From a virus: DNA of 40,520 nt. A program made the position numbers and the translations under genes. Every line of letters starts with the position of its first letter. Position 1 is the first letter of the stretch. Shown piece by piece: positions 16,274 through 25,652 of the stretch. Location: positions 1 through 40,520 of the IMG/VR virus record IMGVR_UViG_3300042898_000091; one strand, 5' to 3'. The notes beneath the pieces are model-generated. The model did not search any database. It worked only from the letters and a program-made list of their open reading frames with translations, and was not told where the DNA came from.

Positions 16274-18957
16274 TATTTATTCCTTGCTAAGCGTTCTAAT
16301 TCTGCTTTTACTTGTTCTACAGTCATATTATGTTTTTTAGCTGTATACGCAATGTCTGCCTCGGTAGACGCATCGTCAGCTGCGGGTGCGCCGCGTCTAA
16401 ATTTACTTGGATATTGTGCGGCTATTTGCGCTTCTTTAGCGGCTCTTTCCTTTTCGTACTGCTCACGCATTTCGTCTGATTGCTTCTTTGCTGTGGAGCC
16501 CTTTGGAGCCAACGCGTAACGCTCCATATTTTCAAGGCGTTTTGCCCAACTCTTTTCAAACCGCGCCATTTCTGCGTCCCCGGCCTTGTTTTGCGCCATG
16601 TCTAATTTACCTTCACCGCCAGCACCGCCAGCACCACGCATAGAAGCTGAACGCTCGCGCGACTCATCTGATCTCTTAGAGGCAACAACTTGGCCCACAG
16701 AAGTCATAGCTTTTTCTTGCGAATCTCGTTTCGCTTTATCAATCTCCATATTTGCTGTCATCAACGCTACGTTGGCTGTATTACGCGCTTCCAATGCTTT
16801 ATCGGCCTTACCAGCTTTATCAAGATACTCAGACATATCTAAAGCAGCGAGAGCTTTCTTAATTTCGTTCTGCGCTTTCTCTTGCTTCTCTCCGTCCTCT
16901 ATCATTTCAGGTATAACGTCATTCATTGCTTTAGCAGCGGCAGAGAGAATAGGGCCCGGTGTCATAGCAATCTTAGCAAACAGTTGCGAGTTACGCATGT
17001 ACGCCGCGTATTTACCACGCTTCTCAACATCTTCTGACATACCGCGTTGAGTTGCGCGTTGGCTTTCAAGCATAGCTCCAGTATCAACGCCCATTTGTTT
17101 ACGGAAACCTTCAACCTCGGCGTAATGTTGCGCCGGAGTCATCTTGGCACGGTCTTCTAATTCTGTTAACCCTTTCGTTACCGCATCCGATGGCTTACCT
17201 GCGTTTTCAATGTATTTTCTGTAAAGCGTTTCTTCTGAATCACCACCAAGTCTAGGCGCGCCTGTATCACTGCTTCTTGCGGCAGGCGCAGCGTTTGTAA
17301 TTACCTTCTTATCTTTAGGGACAGGCTTTGCAACATCAACGTATTTACCGTCATTTGGTCTAGCATCGGCCGCAACAGGAGCGGCTGTGGTAACAGCGGG
17401 CGGTTTACCAGAACTTGTTAATTGATCTTGTAGGCTTTTTACCTTTGCCGCTGCGGCTGCTTTTGCGTCACCACGTTCGTATAAACCTTCTTTTTCTGCC
17501 GCTTTTAATTTTGTTTCAAGGTTTTGACGCTCGATATAGGCGCGACGGTTAGCCGCCGCCGATGCTGCTCTTTGGTCAGATGTTTCTATAACCGGATCAA
17601 TACCGAGCTCATCATAAATTTGCTTTTCGTGTAACGTAGCGCCTTTTTCTTTAACAGCCCCTTTACTACCTTCTTCAAACGCAATAACGCCGCCATTCGC
17701 CATGCCACCACGCACATGTTTACGGCGCATGATCTCGCCCTGCATGATGCCTTTAGTATCAGGGTCAGTCTCTCTGTCTTTCATCTTCTGGCTCAACTGC
17801 TGATCAGACAGACGCTTCGACATGCCGGGCAACTCGTACGGATCAACGCCTGACGCAATACCACCAGCAGCCATCTTCTTAATTACGCCGCCTTCGGCTT
17901 TACCCATTAATGTATTTTGTGCTTTGTTGAACTGATCATACGCGCCGTACGAACCAGCAATCTGGTTAAGTGCGCTCGGCTGCGCCGCGTACATACTTGT
18001 AGTAGACGACTGCATAGGCAGGCCACGCAGCATGTTCGACATCAAGCCCAACTGCATCATCGGATACTGTTGCTGTGTCGCATAGTTCTGCATTGCCTGA
18101 TTAATACGAGCTTGCTCCAACTGCTGTTGCTGCCCACCAGCCTGCGCTTGCGCCCCAAGAAGCCCCATCTGCTGACCGTACTGCTGCTGACCTAACCCAG
18201 CTAACTGCCCAGCCATAGCTCCGGCTTGTTGAACACCTAACATCTTACGTTGCTGCTCCGCATTAAACTGCGCTTGGGCTTGCTGATACGCAGCTTGTGA
18301 ACCTTGCGCTTGGATGTCACCTTTTTGTATCGCAAGGTTTCGCGCAGCTTCCGCATCCATAATTGCGTGACGGGAACCCCCAAACGCTCCTGCGCCCACA
18401 GCTTGTGCGCCGCGCTGAGTAGAAGCAATGTCGGCTTGGGTTTGAGCTTCGCGTTTCTGAATGTCTACGACGCTCTGCATGTACGGCGACATGTAACTCG
18501 CCGCAGTGCTTTGACCGCCAAGGCTTGTTGCAGGATCATTAAAAGAAGAAGACCCAGCGCCTAAAGACCGCCCCGCAAGGTCCGCTGTCATTTGACTAGC
18601 AGCTTCAGTCTGCCCCGGCAACCGCATATTAGCCATACCGCTTTGGGCTTGCTGTTGCAACGGCGAGAAGCCCGCTACTGCCGTCTTGGCTTGGTCTTGC
18701 GCAGTGTTAAGAATATTGCCTTGGTCGTCTACTGCTGCGCCATATGCCGCGTAAGGACGGAAGCCAGTTACTTGCCCATCTTTAGTATTAAATAATTGTT
18801 GTTGCGTAGCCCCCAGCATTGTCTCAACATAAGGCTGAGCATACTCAGGGATGTTACTTGTGTAGCTAGTGTTTGTGCTACCGCCACCGCCGCCGCCAAA
18901 GTTGTAAAGACGCACACCGTCTTTGGCGTAGCCGTTGAATTTATTTTTAATCAGCAT
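16273..18957 (-). CDS. Large virion protein (894 aa), probable internal/ejection protein
   Basis: It begins MLIKNKFNGYAKDG, then a glycine run. Residues about 35-190 are mixed, about 190-330 are rich in Gln and Ala and helical (many AQQQ and GQQQYGQQ units), about 345-430 contain MAAGGIASG and MANGGVIAF motifs, and the remaining 450 residues are charged helices with possible coiled coils. No enzyme motif is seen. Position between the 149-residue and 2020-residue genes, and size, parallel the internal core proteins of podoviruses, so an ejection role is inferred. AAGGAG seven bases before ATG 18957 fixes the start; the reading frame overlaps the upstream gene by 11 bases. Confidence 0.75.
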   Translation of the reverse strand: MLIKNKFNGYAKDGVRLYNFGGGGGGSTNTSYTSNIPEYAQPYVETMLGATQQQLFNTKDGQVTGFRPYAAYGAAVDDQGNILNTAQDQAKTAVAGFSPLQQQAQSGMANMRLPGQTEAASQMTADLAGRSLGAGSSSFNDPATSLGGQSTAASYMSPYMQSVVDIQKREAQTQADIASTQRGAQAVGAGAFGGSRHAIMDAEAARNLAIQKGDIQAQGSQAAYQQAQAQFNAEQQRKMLGVQQAGAMAGQLAGLGQQQYGQQMGLLGAQAQAGGQQQQLEQARINQAMQNYATQQQYPMMQLGLMSNMLRGLPMQSSTTSMYAAQPSALNQIAGSYGAYDQFNKAQNTLMGKAEGGVIKKMAAGGIASGVDPYELPGMSKRLSDQQLSQKMKDRETDPDTKGIMQGEIMRRKHVRGGMANGGVIAFEEGSKGAVKEKGATLHEKQIYDELGIDPVIETSDQRAASAAANRRAYIERQNLETKLKAAEKEGLYERGDAKAAAAAKVKSLQDQLTSSGKPPAVTTAAPVAADARPNDGKYVDVAKPVPKDKKVITNAAPAARSSDTGAPRLGGDSEETLYRKYIENAGKPSDAVTKGLTELEDRAKMTPAQHYAEVEGFRKQMGVDTGAMLESQRATQRGMSEDVEKRGKYAAYMRNSQLFAKIAMTPGPILSAAAKAMNDVIPEMIEDGEKQEKAQNEIKKALAALDMSEYLDKAGKADKALEARNTANVALMTANMEIDKAKRDSQEKAMTSVGQVVASKRSDESRERSASMRGAGGAGGEGKLDMAQNKAGDAEMARFEKSWAKRLENMERYALAPKGSTAKKQSDEMREQYEKERAAKEAQIAAQYPSKFRRGAPAADDASTEADIAYTAKKHNMTVEQVKAELERLARNK

Positions 18958-19396
18958 TTAAGTGCTCCTTGCGGTATTCATCAAAGCGTTCGGCGAAGAT
19001 AGTTTTCCAAACGTCAGGCATATATTCAGCGGCTTTTTCAGGGCCAACACATGTGTGTACAACGTAAGCGATAATATTGCCAGCAGCGTAGCGTAGACCG
19101 TGCGCTATTTCTATTCCATGCGCGTCTTTATCGCGCTCCAGCTGATTGGCAGTTCTGTACGCAGACACAACCGTAATCCACATTGGCATAACTTCAGCCT
19201 GAATAGACCGGTAGAATGGGTTAGCTGGGAGATAGACTAAGCAAATTAAGAACGCGTTATTGATAGCCGCTTCGCTAACTTCTACGTCTTTATCTACTAG
19301 ATCATCCCAAAGATGCGCTAAGTCCCCAAACATCCGGAAGACATTTAGCGCGTCTACATTACCGCCAAACCATTCTAATTTACCTTCTCGGTTCAT
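18947..19396 (-). CDS. Conserved phage virion-module protein (149 aa)
   Basis: A compact, mainly helical protein with the conserved-looking blocks NVFRMFGDLAHLWDDLVDKD, YLPANPFYRSIQ and SAYRTANQLERDKDAH. I recall relatives in the late operons of podoviruses next to large internal proteins, always without a known function. There is no signal peptide or membrane helix. It overlaps the 956-residue gene upstream as ATGA (19393-19396), so the two are probably translated in sequence. Confidence 0.75.
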   Translation of the reverse strand: MNREGKLEWFGGNVDALNVFRMFGDLAHLWDDLVDKDVEVSEAAINNAFLICLVYLPANPFYRSIQAEVMPMWITVVSAYRTANQLERDKDAHGIEIAHGLRYAAGNIIAYVVHTCVGPEKAAEYMPDVWKTIFAERFDEYRKEHLNAD

Positions 19397-22263
19397 TTGG
19401 GCATGAGTTTACGTGGGTTAACTTGCTTACCTTGTTTAGGGTTGCCAGTACGCGCTTTACGAATACGGCTCATCATAGCGTAAAGTTGCTTGGCACCGGC
19501 CTCTGTAGAGCCATTACCCAAGTGCGATACTACGTCCGCAGGGATAACAAACTCACCGTCAGCCAACCGCGCAGGTTGCCGCTTACCGATCATCGCAGGG
19601 ATATGATCACTCATACCATCGCCCGGACCTTTGAGTAAGTGCCCACCATCAGAATAACCGCCTAGATTTTGTGTGATACCACCTTGCGCCATGTTAGCCG
19701 GATCGACATTGGTCTTAGCTACAGGAGCCATTGCCATCTTGTTCTTTTTACTTAGCTTAGCTAACCGCATTTGCGCGGCTGAGTACGGATCAAGTAAGCG
19801 CGTATCAACATCGTCGTCTTCAGCCAACTGTCCAGCATGTTGATGATAGGCAGTAATTGCGTCCATGTCGGCTTTAGTAACTTCATCGCCACTGGCTGAT
19901 AACGCTCTGTATAAATTAGTCTCAGACGTTTTACCACCCTTAGCCATACCTGTTTCGCCCTTTTTTGCCATCGCCATGTACTGGTCTGGGGTTGTTGGCT
20001 TGTTGGCTTCAAACACGGCGCTAGACCTAACTACATCATTGTATGTAGGAGTGCCTCCAAGTTGATTTTGGATAGCAGCATAGGATAATTTATCCGGTAT
20101 AGCCATACCCGGCACTGACGTAATTGGATTCTTTGTATAGTCCTCGTACTCTGGTTTATAAATTGTGCGCTCCATCGTGCGGAATGGGACTTCTTCTTTG
20201 TACTCTTTTGACTTCTTCAGGAAATCTTCAAACGCGCCAGCAGAGTAGTTTTGCCCCAAATAACCAGATGCGCCACTAGGATCAACATTACGTTGAAGAA
20301 CCCTTCTATACGCATTCTGAATTTCATCAGGGTCTAGCGTTTGTTTCTTATACTCTTCAGACCCCATTAAATAATCGGAGACTTGTTGCGCAGTATATTT
20401 TGAAGGGTCATATGTTTTGATACCTGATTCATCCGCATTACGTTCTAAATACTTACGGTATAGAGCATTAATGTCAAAAGCAGGTTGCGCCGCTCTCTCC
20501 GCTTCTTCCTGTGTCACGCGTACACCCGTCGCAGTGTTGTATATATTCCCTTGCATATCGTGGGCGTACGTGCCCGAAGTGCCCGCTGTACTAGTTGATA
20601 ACGGATTTACGTTGGGGTCCCGTGGAGTAGTTGTATCAGTGTTTGTAGTATTGGTTACCGGCTTGGTTGTACCACCTAAACCTGCTATTTCATCTTTAGT
20701 GCTTTGAGCGTTGAGGAACGTCTGGAGTTCCGCAGCATCTACTTCATTGCCAAATTGCGCAGTCCACGATGCTAAGCCGCTTGCGTCCGCTGGCCGGTTA
20801 AAATATGTAGTGTAAAGATCAGCAACCGTCATTGGTGCAGTTCCCGTAGTAGTAGCGCCTCCGCCCGTAGTGTTAGTGTTAGTGTTAGTAACTACAGGAT
20901 TGCTAGTCGCCGTATTACTAGCCGCAAGGGCGGCGGGGCTAATACCACCCGCATAAGTGGTTGCCGGTGCAGCGGCAGTAGCCGCCGAAGCCTTGAGCAT
21001 TGCTTCCGCAGCGGTTTTATCGCCCGCTTTTAAAAGTTCTAGGGCTTGAGCCGCAGATGGCTTAGAAGTAGTAGCGGCGGCGGTATTAGTTGTTGCAGCG
21101 GTAGCAGGCTTCCCAGTAACGGTTTCCGTAGTTATAGGTTGCCCAGCTTTAACGGCAGTAAGCCCTGCTTGTACTTCCTTAGTGGTAGGCTCTCTACCTA
21201 GTAATGCCGTTAAAACCCCAATTGGTTCAGCCATAAAATTAGACGCGGTAGGGGTCGTACCACCTGTAGCGTAACTTGCAATGCCACCTTGAGCGTAGCG
21301 AGCTACATTAGGTTGATAGTCCGGTTGTTCCATGTCACTTGCAATACCACCCTCTGCCATATTACGGCCATACGGACCACTAGGCGCGGAAGGCGCAAGG
21401 GTCGGCTGGAAGTTAGGCGATAGTGAATAGCCGGGGTTAAACGCGCGCTTTTTAGGCTGACCCGGAGCAAACGCACGGTCTAGCAGTTGCAGGCCAGAGA
21501 TAGTCGTCATCGGATTATCTTTAGCAAACGACAACGCCTTCTCAAAGCCAGCTTCCAAGCCCGTCTTCATACTACCAGCGCCAGCTTCTGCGGAACCACC
21601 TTGGGGAGTAATTTCAGGTCGGTTATACCCGCCCTGTAACGCGTTTCTTTCCATCTCGTTCATATTCTGCAAACTACCCGCTTCTGGTGAAAACGGTTTT
21701 GCACCCGAGGGGCCTTTAAACTGATCCGGTTTCGGGTAATTAGTAAAGTCTACTTTAGGAGGCGCGTTAGCAGAGGTCGAAAAATTACCGAAAGGATTCG
21801 CCATAGGAGGCATAGTATCGGGCATGGGGTAAGACAAATTACTTGCGGGATTTGCCGATATTAATTGTTGTTTCGCTGCATCCAATCCGGCACTTTCAGC
21901 AACAGGCGCAGCAGCTTGTGTAATTCCGGCACTTTCAGCAACAGGCGCAGCAGCTTGAGCACCTTGCATAATCCCTTCGACAGGAGCCATCGCGCCTTGT
22001 CCGCCCATAATGCCCGGCATACTAGCGGGAGCAGTAAGAGACTGCATAGCAAGAGCTTCAGGGGTCGCCGTTGCGGCTAGTCCCGCGCCTGAACCGGTCA
22101 TAGAACCGGCGGTATTTATAATACCTGGCAGACTAGCAGCAACAGTTGGGGCAGCGGCGGCGGTAGTAGTAGCAGCGGTAGCGGCGGCGGCTGTTTTGGC
22201 AGCGAGCAAGGCAGCGGCGGCGGCTTCAGCTTGGGCGGCGGCGATAATTGCAGCAATAGCCAT
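19393..22263 (-). CDS. Large virion protein (956 aa) with DUF4214-like repeats
   Basis: The N-terminus (about 1-110) is Ala-rich and hydrophobic. A long Pro/Asn/Gln-rich region follows, then three DUF4214-like units near 476-525 (VADLYTTYFNRPADASGLASW), 596-640 (ALYRKYLERNADESGI) and 646-690 (AYRRVLQRNVDPSGASGY). Known DUF4214 domains are found in secreted and surface proteins. The tail (about 878-945) carries the block GPGDGMSDHIPAMI followed by ARLADGEFVIPADVVSHLGN, which recurs in phage virion proteins. It also contains five copies of an aromatic/Met-Ala-x-Gly-Gly motif. It is probably a structural or internal protein. The start overlaps the cupin gene by one base. Confidence 0.75.
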   Translation of the reverse strand: MAIAAIIAAAQAEAAAAALLAAKTAAAATAATTTAAAAPTVAASLPGIINTAGSMTGSGAGLAATATPEALAMQSLTAPASMPGIMGGQGAMAPVEGIMQGAQAAAPVAESAGITQAAAPVAESAGLDAAKQQLISANPASNLSYPMPDTMPPMANPFGNFSTSANAPPKVDFTNYPKPDQFKGPSGAKPFSPEAGSLQNMNEMERNALQGGYNRPEITPQGGSAEAGAGSMKTGLEAGFEKALSFAKDNPMTTISGLQLLDRAFAPGQPKKRAFNPGYSLSPNFQPTLAPSAPSGPYGRNMAEGGIASDMEQPDYQPNVARYAQGGIASYATGGTTPTASNFMAEPIGVLTALLGREPTTKEVQAGLTAVKAGQPITTETVTGKPATAATTNTAAATTSKPSAAQALELLKAGDKTAAEAMLKASAATAAAPATTYAGGISPAALAASNTATSNPVVTNTNTNTTGGGATTTGTAPMTVADLYTTYFNRPADASGLASWTAQFGNEVDAAELQTFLNAQSTKDEIAGLGGTTKPVTNTTNTDTTTPRDPNVNPLSTSTAGTSGTYAHDMQGNIYNTATGVRVTQEEAERAAQPAFDINALYRKYLERNADESGIKTYDPSKYTAQQVSDYLMGSEEYKKQTLDPDEIQNAYRRVLQRNVDPSGASGYLGQNYSAGAFEDFLKKSKEYKEEVPFRTMERTIYKPEYEDYTKNPITSVPGMAIPDKLSYAAIQNQLGGTPTYNDVVRSSAVFEANKPTTPDQYMAMAKKGETGMAKGGKTSETNLYRALSASGDEVTKADMDAITAYHQHAGQLAEDDDVDTRLLDPYSAAQMRLAKLSKKNKMAMAPVAKTNVDPANMAQGGITQNLGGYSDGGHLLKGPGDGMSDHIPAMIGKRQPARLADGEFVIPADVVSHLGNGSTEAGAKQLYAMMSRIRKARTGNPKQGKQVNPRKLMPK
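21886..21957. repeat. 33-bp direct repeat pair
   Basis: An identical 33-base segment beginning TCCGGCACTTTCAGCAAC occurs at 21886-21918 and 21925-21957, period 39 bases. It encodes a duplicated APVAESAG-type unit in the Ala-rich N-terminal region of the 956-residue protein. Confidence 0.9.
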
Positions 22264-22586
22264 CAGATCACCTCATCAAGAATTTTAGGTACTGTCTCAT
22301 CAGTGCCTCGTAGATTATGTAAGCAGCAGAACACGACGTTGTCGGACAGGGCTACAAACGCGTGTTTCCTACCGGCGGGCACCGTAATGACAGCGGGCGC
22401 TACGTAAGAATCAACTAGCACACCGTCCTGCCAAAATGCGACCTTGCCATTAGCAAGTAGAGTAATATGGTCGTGCTCATGCACGTGTTGAACGGCAACT
22501 TGATGTTCTTCTGCCAAAGTATACGCGCGAACCCACATACCATCTACTTCGGCGAACTCAATGTAATTTGGATCAATGTTGCTCAT
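22263..22586 (-). CDS. Cupin-fold protein
   Basis: A 107-residue single cupin barrel. The metal-binding motif is H34-V-H36-E-H38-D-H40 in VQHVHEHDHITLL, followed by GKVAFWQDG and the second cupin motif with H75 in VPAGRKHAFVAL. It probably binds a divalent metal; a sugar-, nucleotide- or small-molecule-processing role is possible, but none of these is shown. It sits between the nozzle region and the 956-residue gene, so it may be a tail component or an accessory enzyme. Its TGA overlaps the next start by one base. Confidence 0.75.
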   Translation of the reverse strand: MSNIDPNYIEFAEVDGMWVRAYTLAEEHQVAVQHVHEHDHITLLANGKVAFWQDGVLVDSYVAPAVITVPAGRKHAFVALSDNVVFCCLHNLRGTDETVPKILDEVI

Positions 22587-22601
22587 ATTAGACCTTTAAC
22601 A

Positions 22602-23042
22602 TTACGGGGTAACAGTACCGACTGCGCCAGCACTGCCTACGCCAATTAAACTTTGCGTTACTGTTGCACCAACTGATCCAACTGATCCTGAACCCGCTAC
22701 GCCACCAGCAGGGGCACCTACTGCTCCAACCGAGCCAACTGCGCCTACCCCAGTAAGAAAAACTACGTTTGATGAGGTTTTAATTCTAAGCATCTCACTC
22801 CCTGCTTGAACCCCATCTTGCGTATCCCGATATACATCCCCTAAACGCAGCCTGTTAAAGTCCGCATCAGTTGGTAGCGTCCGTAAATCTAAGTTTAAAC
22901 TGGCTAAATTTAACTGCTGAACAGCGTTAATCTCATTAAAGAACAATCGAATTACGTTGCTCAAGGCATTCATGTACGCTAAGTCGTACTGCGCCGGAGC
23001 CTGTGGAATATTCGGAGGAGTCCGATTCTGGAGCATTGGCAC
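22602..23042 (-). CDS. Tail-associated protein with Gly-Val repeat tail (146 aa)
   Basis: The N-terminal 85 residues are structured (YMNALSNVIRLFFNEINAVQQ, then LPTDADFNRLRLGDVYRD and MLRIKTS), a pattern I associate with small phage tail proteins next to the nozzle. The last 50 residues are Gly/Val/Ala repeats such as GVGAVGSVGAVG and LIGVGSAGAVGTV, the same repeat as in the 265-residue protein at 33489-34286. No enzymatic motif is seen. It lies three bases from the nozzle gene. Confidence 0.7.
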   Translation of the reverse strand: MPMLQNRTPPNIPQAPAQYDLAYMNALSNVIRLFFNEINAVQQLNLASLNLDLRTLPTDADFNRLRLGDVYRDTQDGVQAGSEMLRIKTSSNVVFLTGVGAVGSVGAVGAPAGGVAGSGSVGSVGATVTQSLIGVGSAGAVGTVTP

Positions 23043-23045
23043 GGA

Positions 23046-25154
23046 TTATCTCCTGCCGTCGGGTTTAATATCTATACGCGGTGCACCTAACTGCCATGTT
23101 GTTCCAATCTGATCTGAAGCAATCTTAAATATCATCTGCCGCCCACGGGCGCGAGTATAAATAATCCCTGTGTATTCTTCAGTAATGTTGTAAGTCGAAC
23201 CTTTAACCACATTAGCCGCTGCGGGGTTTCCCGTTCCAGACCCAGAGTTTTGCATCGGGTATAGCGTCATAGCAACGGTAGGCGAAGTACCGGTTGAAGT
23301 CGAAACAGAGTTTTCAAACGTCAGGTCAGGCAGTATGCGCCACACGTACCCAAAGTTGTGCCCATCACCAATATCAAACTCTGATGATGAGATGTAAGCC
23401 GCAAGAGCGGTTGAAGTACCAAGGTCATTGGCATCTACTCCGTCTTCATGTTGTACAAGTTCGTGGTTGTACGTTGCCGCAACAGGTAATGACAACAAGC
23501 CTGAGTCTAACCAAGCGGTACGCCCTAAGTTACCGTAGTACCAAACATTTTCCACGTAGTTGTACACTACATAGCGGTCACTAACTAAACTATCGCTAGA
23601 ACAATAGAACCACCAGATTTCGTTAAACCCTTCGTTAGTACCCGCATAAACTTGTTCGTTTTGTAATCGGTTAAAATCACTAAATATATACCGGCGTAAG
23701 TCACAGTTAAGCGTTTGTACCCGACCATCGTATTTGTAAAACTTATCAACGCCCATCCAGTACACCGCACCAGAGGCAATTACCGCTGCATTAGGGCCGA
23801 TAATAGATACGTTGTCCGCTAATAACTGCGCCGTCCAAACAAACGGAGGGCCTACATATTGGAGCGAATACAAAGAGGAATCCGTAAATACTATAATTTC
23901 TTGGCGCGATTGTACGGCGGTAATAATTTCAGAACCGTGAGATAACCTTAAACTACCTGCTTGGTTTGTTATTGCGGGAGACCATACGTAAGGATTCTCT
24001 TGGTCTGACCAACGAATTAACATGGGGTCTAACGTGGTAGAACCATAATCATTCGTACCAAAGACCAGTAAAATCCGCGAAGAATCCGACACAATAATGT
24101 AATTTTGGAATATCGGCGTATCGGCATCCCCTGCGTTAACCAAATTGATACCGCGTTGGGAAATAAATTGCAGTCCTGACTGACCGCCAGACGTTGTAAT
24201 GGGGAGCCCCCCAATAGTTGTGGATAAATTAAATGTACCCCCAGTTGAAGATACTACAAAGTACACCTGCCCAACCACTAGCCCGGTAGGCAACGCACCG
24301 GTAGAAGTAAAAGAAATTGTCGTGCCGTTAGGGAATGAAAACCCAGCAGGTAGCGTAATAAGGCCCGGAGTAGCAATGCTAATCGTAACTTGAATTGGTG
24401 AGTACCCTATGTCCGCACTCCAATAATAGATACCCCCGCCACGAGGACCATAGATTAAATCTTCACCAAAGTTTTGCTGGTTCCATAACTGGAGCGCGGT
24501 AGAAGTGCCTTGACTGTTGCCCCATGTGCCCAACCCCCAACCACCGGCACCCCAGCCAACTAGCGGCACTTGAAACGACGGACCAGTATTTACTTCGTAT
24601 TGCGTAACAACCGTACCGCCACCGGGGGAACCAGCAGCGTCTGTAGCGTTAGCAGTTGCGCTAACTGTAATGGTGTAATTGTCGTTGTTAATAAACGTAA
24701 TCTGAAACGTGCCGGTTAAAACACCTGCCGTAATGTTGCCACCAAGCCCAACGATACCCGCGCCGCTATAAGTAACAAAATCTCCGGTTACGCAACCATG
24801 CGCTACCTCGGACACCGCAATAACGCTTGACCCGTTGGTAGCAGTAAATGGGTTGGTTAATGTAACAGTCTTACGAATTGGAGTAACGTCGTAATAAGCG
24901 TTACCTTTTAGAATATAGAATTTTAAATTAGTACCTACCCCAATTAAGTTTTCCGCAGCTAAAGTAATCCAATTCCATAATGAGCGGCACACGCCCAAGA
25001 ACGTATTCGTAGAAAACGAGGTCCAACCGCCAATCTTCTCAGGGTTGCCTTGACGAAAACGAATCTTATCGCACTCGTACCAGCCGCCCTCAGTGGTGTA
25101 CCGCGTGTTCTCGCGGTTAACACCAGCTTTAAATATTATTTTCTGTAATGGCAT
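23046..25154 (-). CDS. Tail nozzle-type protein (702 aa)
   Basis: The N-terminus has the signature seen in phage nozzle or tail tubular B-like proteins: FKAGVNRENTRYTTEGGWY, then CDKIRFRQGNPEKIGGW. The rest is beta-rich, with repeated strands and WFYCSSDSLVSDRYVVYNY near residue 520. An insertion with Thr/Gly-rich strands spans about 95-190. I recall this family in podoviruses downstream of the adaptor, where it forms the nozzle under the portal and adaptor rings. It has no signal peptide and starts at ATG 25154, three bases after the lysozyme stop on the same strand. Confidence 0.75.
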   Translation of the reverse strand: MPLQKIIFKAGVNRENTRYTTEGGWYECDKIRFRQGNPEKIGGWTSFSTNTFLGVCRSLWNWITLAAENLIGVGTNLKFYILKGNAYYDVTPIRKTVTLTNPFTATNGSSVIAVSEVAHGCVTGDFVTYSGAGIVGLGGNITAGVLTGTFQITFINNDNYTITVSATANATDAAGSPGGGTVVTQYEVNTGPSFQVPLVGWGAGGWGLGTWGNSQGTSTALQLWNQQNFGEDLIYGPRGGGIYYWSADIGYSPIQVTISIATPGLITLPAGFSFPNGTTISFTSTGALPTGLVVGQVYFVVSSTGGTFNLSTTIGGLPITTSGGQSGLQFISQRGINLVNAGDADTPIFQNYIIVSDSSRILLVFGTNDYGSTTLDPMLIRWSDQENPYVWSPAITNQAGSLRLSHGSEIITAVQSRQEIIVFTDSSLYSLQYVGPPFVWTAQLLADNVSIIGPNAAVIASGAVYWMGVDKFYKYDGRVQTLNCDLRRYIFSDFNRLQNEQVYAGTNEGFNEIWWFYCSSDSLVSDRYVVYNYVENVWYYGNLGRTAWLDSGLLSLPVAATYNHELVQHEDGVDANDLGTSTALAAYISSSEFDIGDGHNFGYVWRILPDLTFENSVSTSTGTSPTVAMTLYPMQNSGSGTGNPAAANVVKGSTYNITEEYTGIIYTRARGRQMIFKIASDQIGTTWQLGAPRIDIKPDGRR

Positions 25155-25157
25155 TAT

Positions 25158-25652
25158 TTACCCACTCAGGTACATTGCACGTTCATCTTTACGGCGAGTT
25201 TCCAAACCCTTCTGGACTACGCCGCTTGCCATTCTGTATAGCAGAAAAGCATCACTAGCGCCATCAAAATCGCCACGGTTGTGCTTAGTACGAATCGACG
25301 AACTTTGTAATCGGCCTAGCCCAGCATTGAACGCAAAACTGACGAATGCGTTGTACCTGCCTTGAGTAAGCCCACTAGGGCACAGACGTAGAACACCTCT
25401 CTCGAAACGAGCAAGGTCTGTTTTAAGAATCTCATCCACTTCGGCATTCGTTAGCCCTCTGTCCCACTCTGCTGGACATTTTAATAAGCCCGCAGCTTTA
25501 GCTTCCTTGCGCTGAACAAGCGTCATGTTCAGATGTTCTTTCGGCGCTATCAGATGCCCAACCCCTGTCGTCCACAACAGTACGCTATCTAAGTAAGGCT
25601 TCTTCCTTACCCCTTCGTGGTACTTGAGTTCATGCAGGGCGGTGAAGTTCAT
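25158..25652 (-). CDS. Endolysin, T4-type lysozyme (GH24)
   Basis: A 164-residue muramidase that cuts the glycan of peptidoglycan for lysis. The catalytic triad is visible with the exact T4 lysozyme spacing: E13 in YHEG, D22 in YLDS and T28 in WTTGVGHL. Later blocks fit GH24 phage endolysins (GLTQGRYNAFVSFAFNAG, GLETRRKDERAMYLSG). No signal-arrest-release segment is seen at the N-terminus, so it should need the holin encoded just before it (25649-26134). The two genes overlap by four bases (25649-25652). Confidence 0.93.
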   Translation of the reverse strand: MNFTALHELKYHEGVRKKPYLDSVLLWTTGVGHLIAPKEHLNMTLVQRKEAKAAGLLKCPAEWDRGLTNAEVDEILKTDLARFERGVLRLCPSGLTQGRYNAFVSFAFNAGLGRLQSSSIRTKHNRGDFDGASDAFLLYRMASGVVQKGLETRRKDERAMYLSG

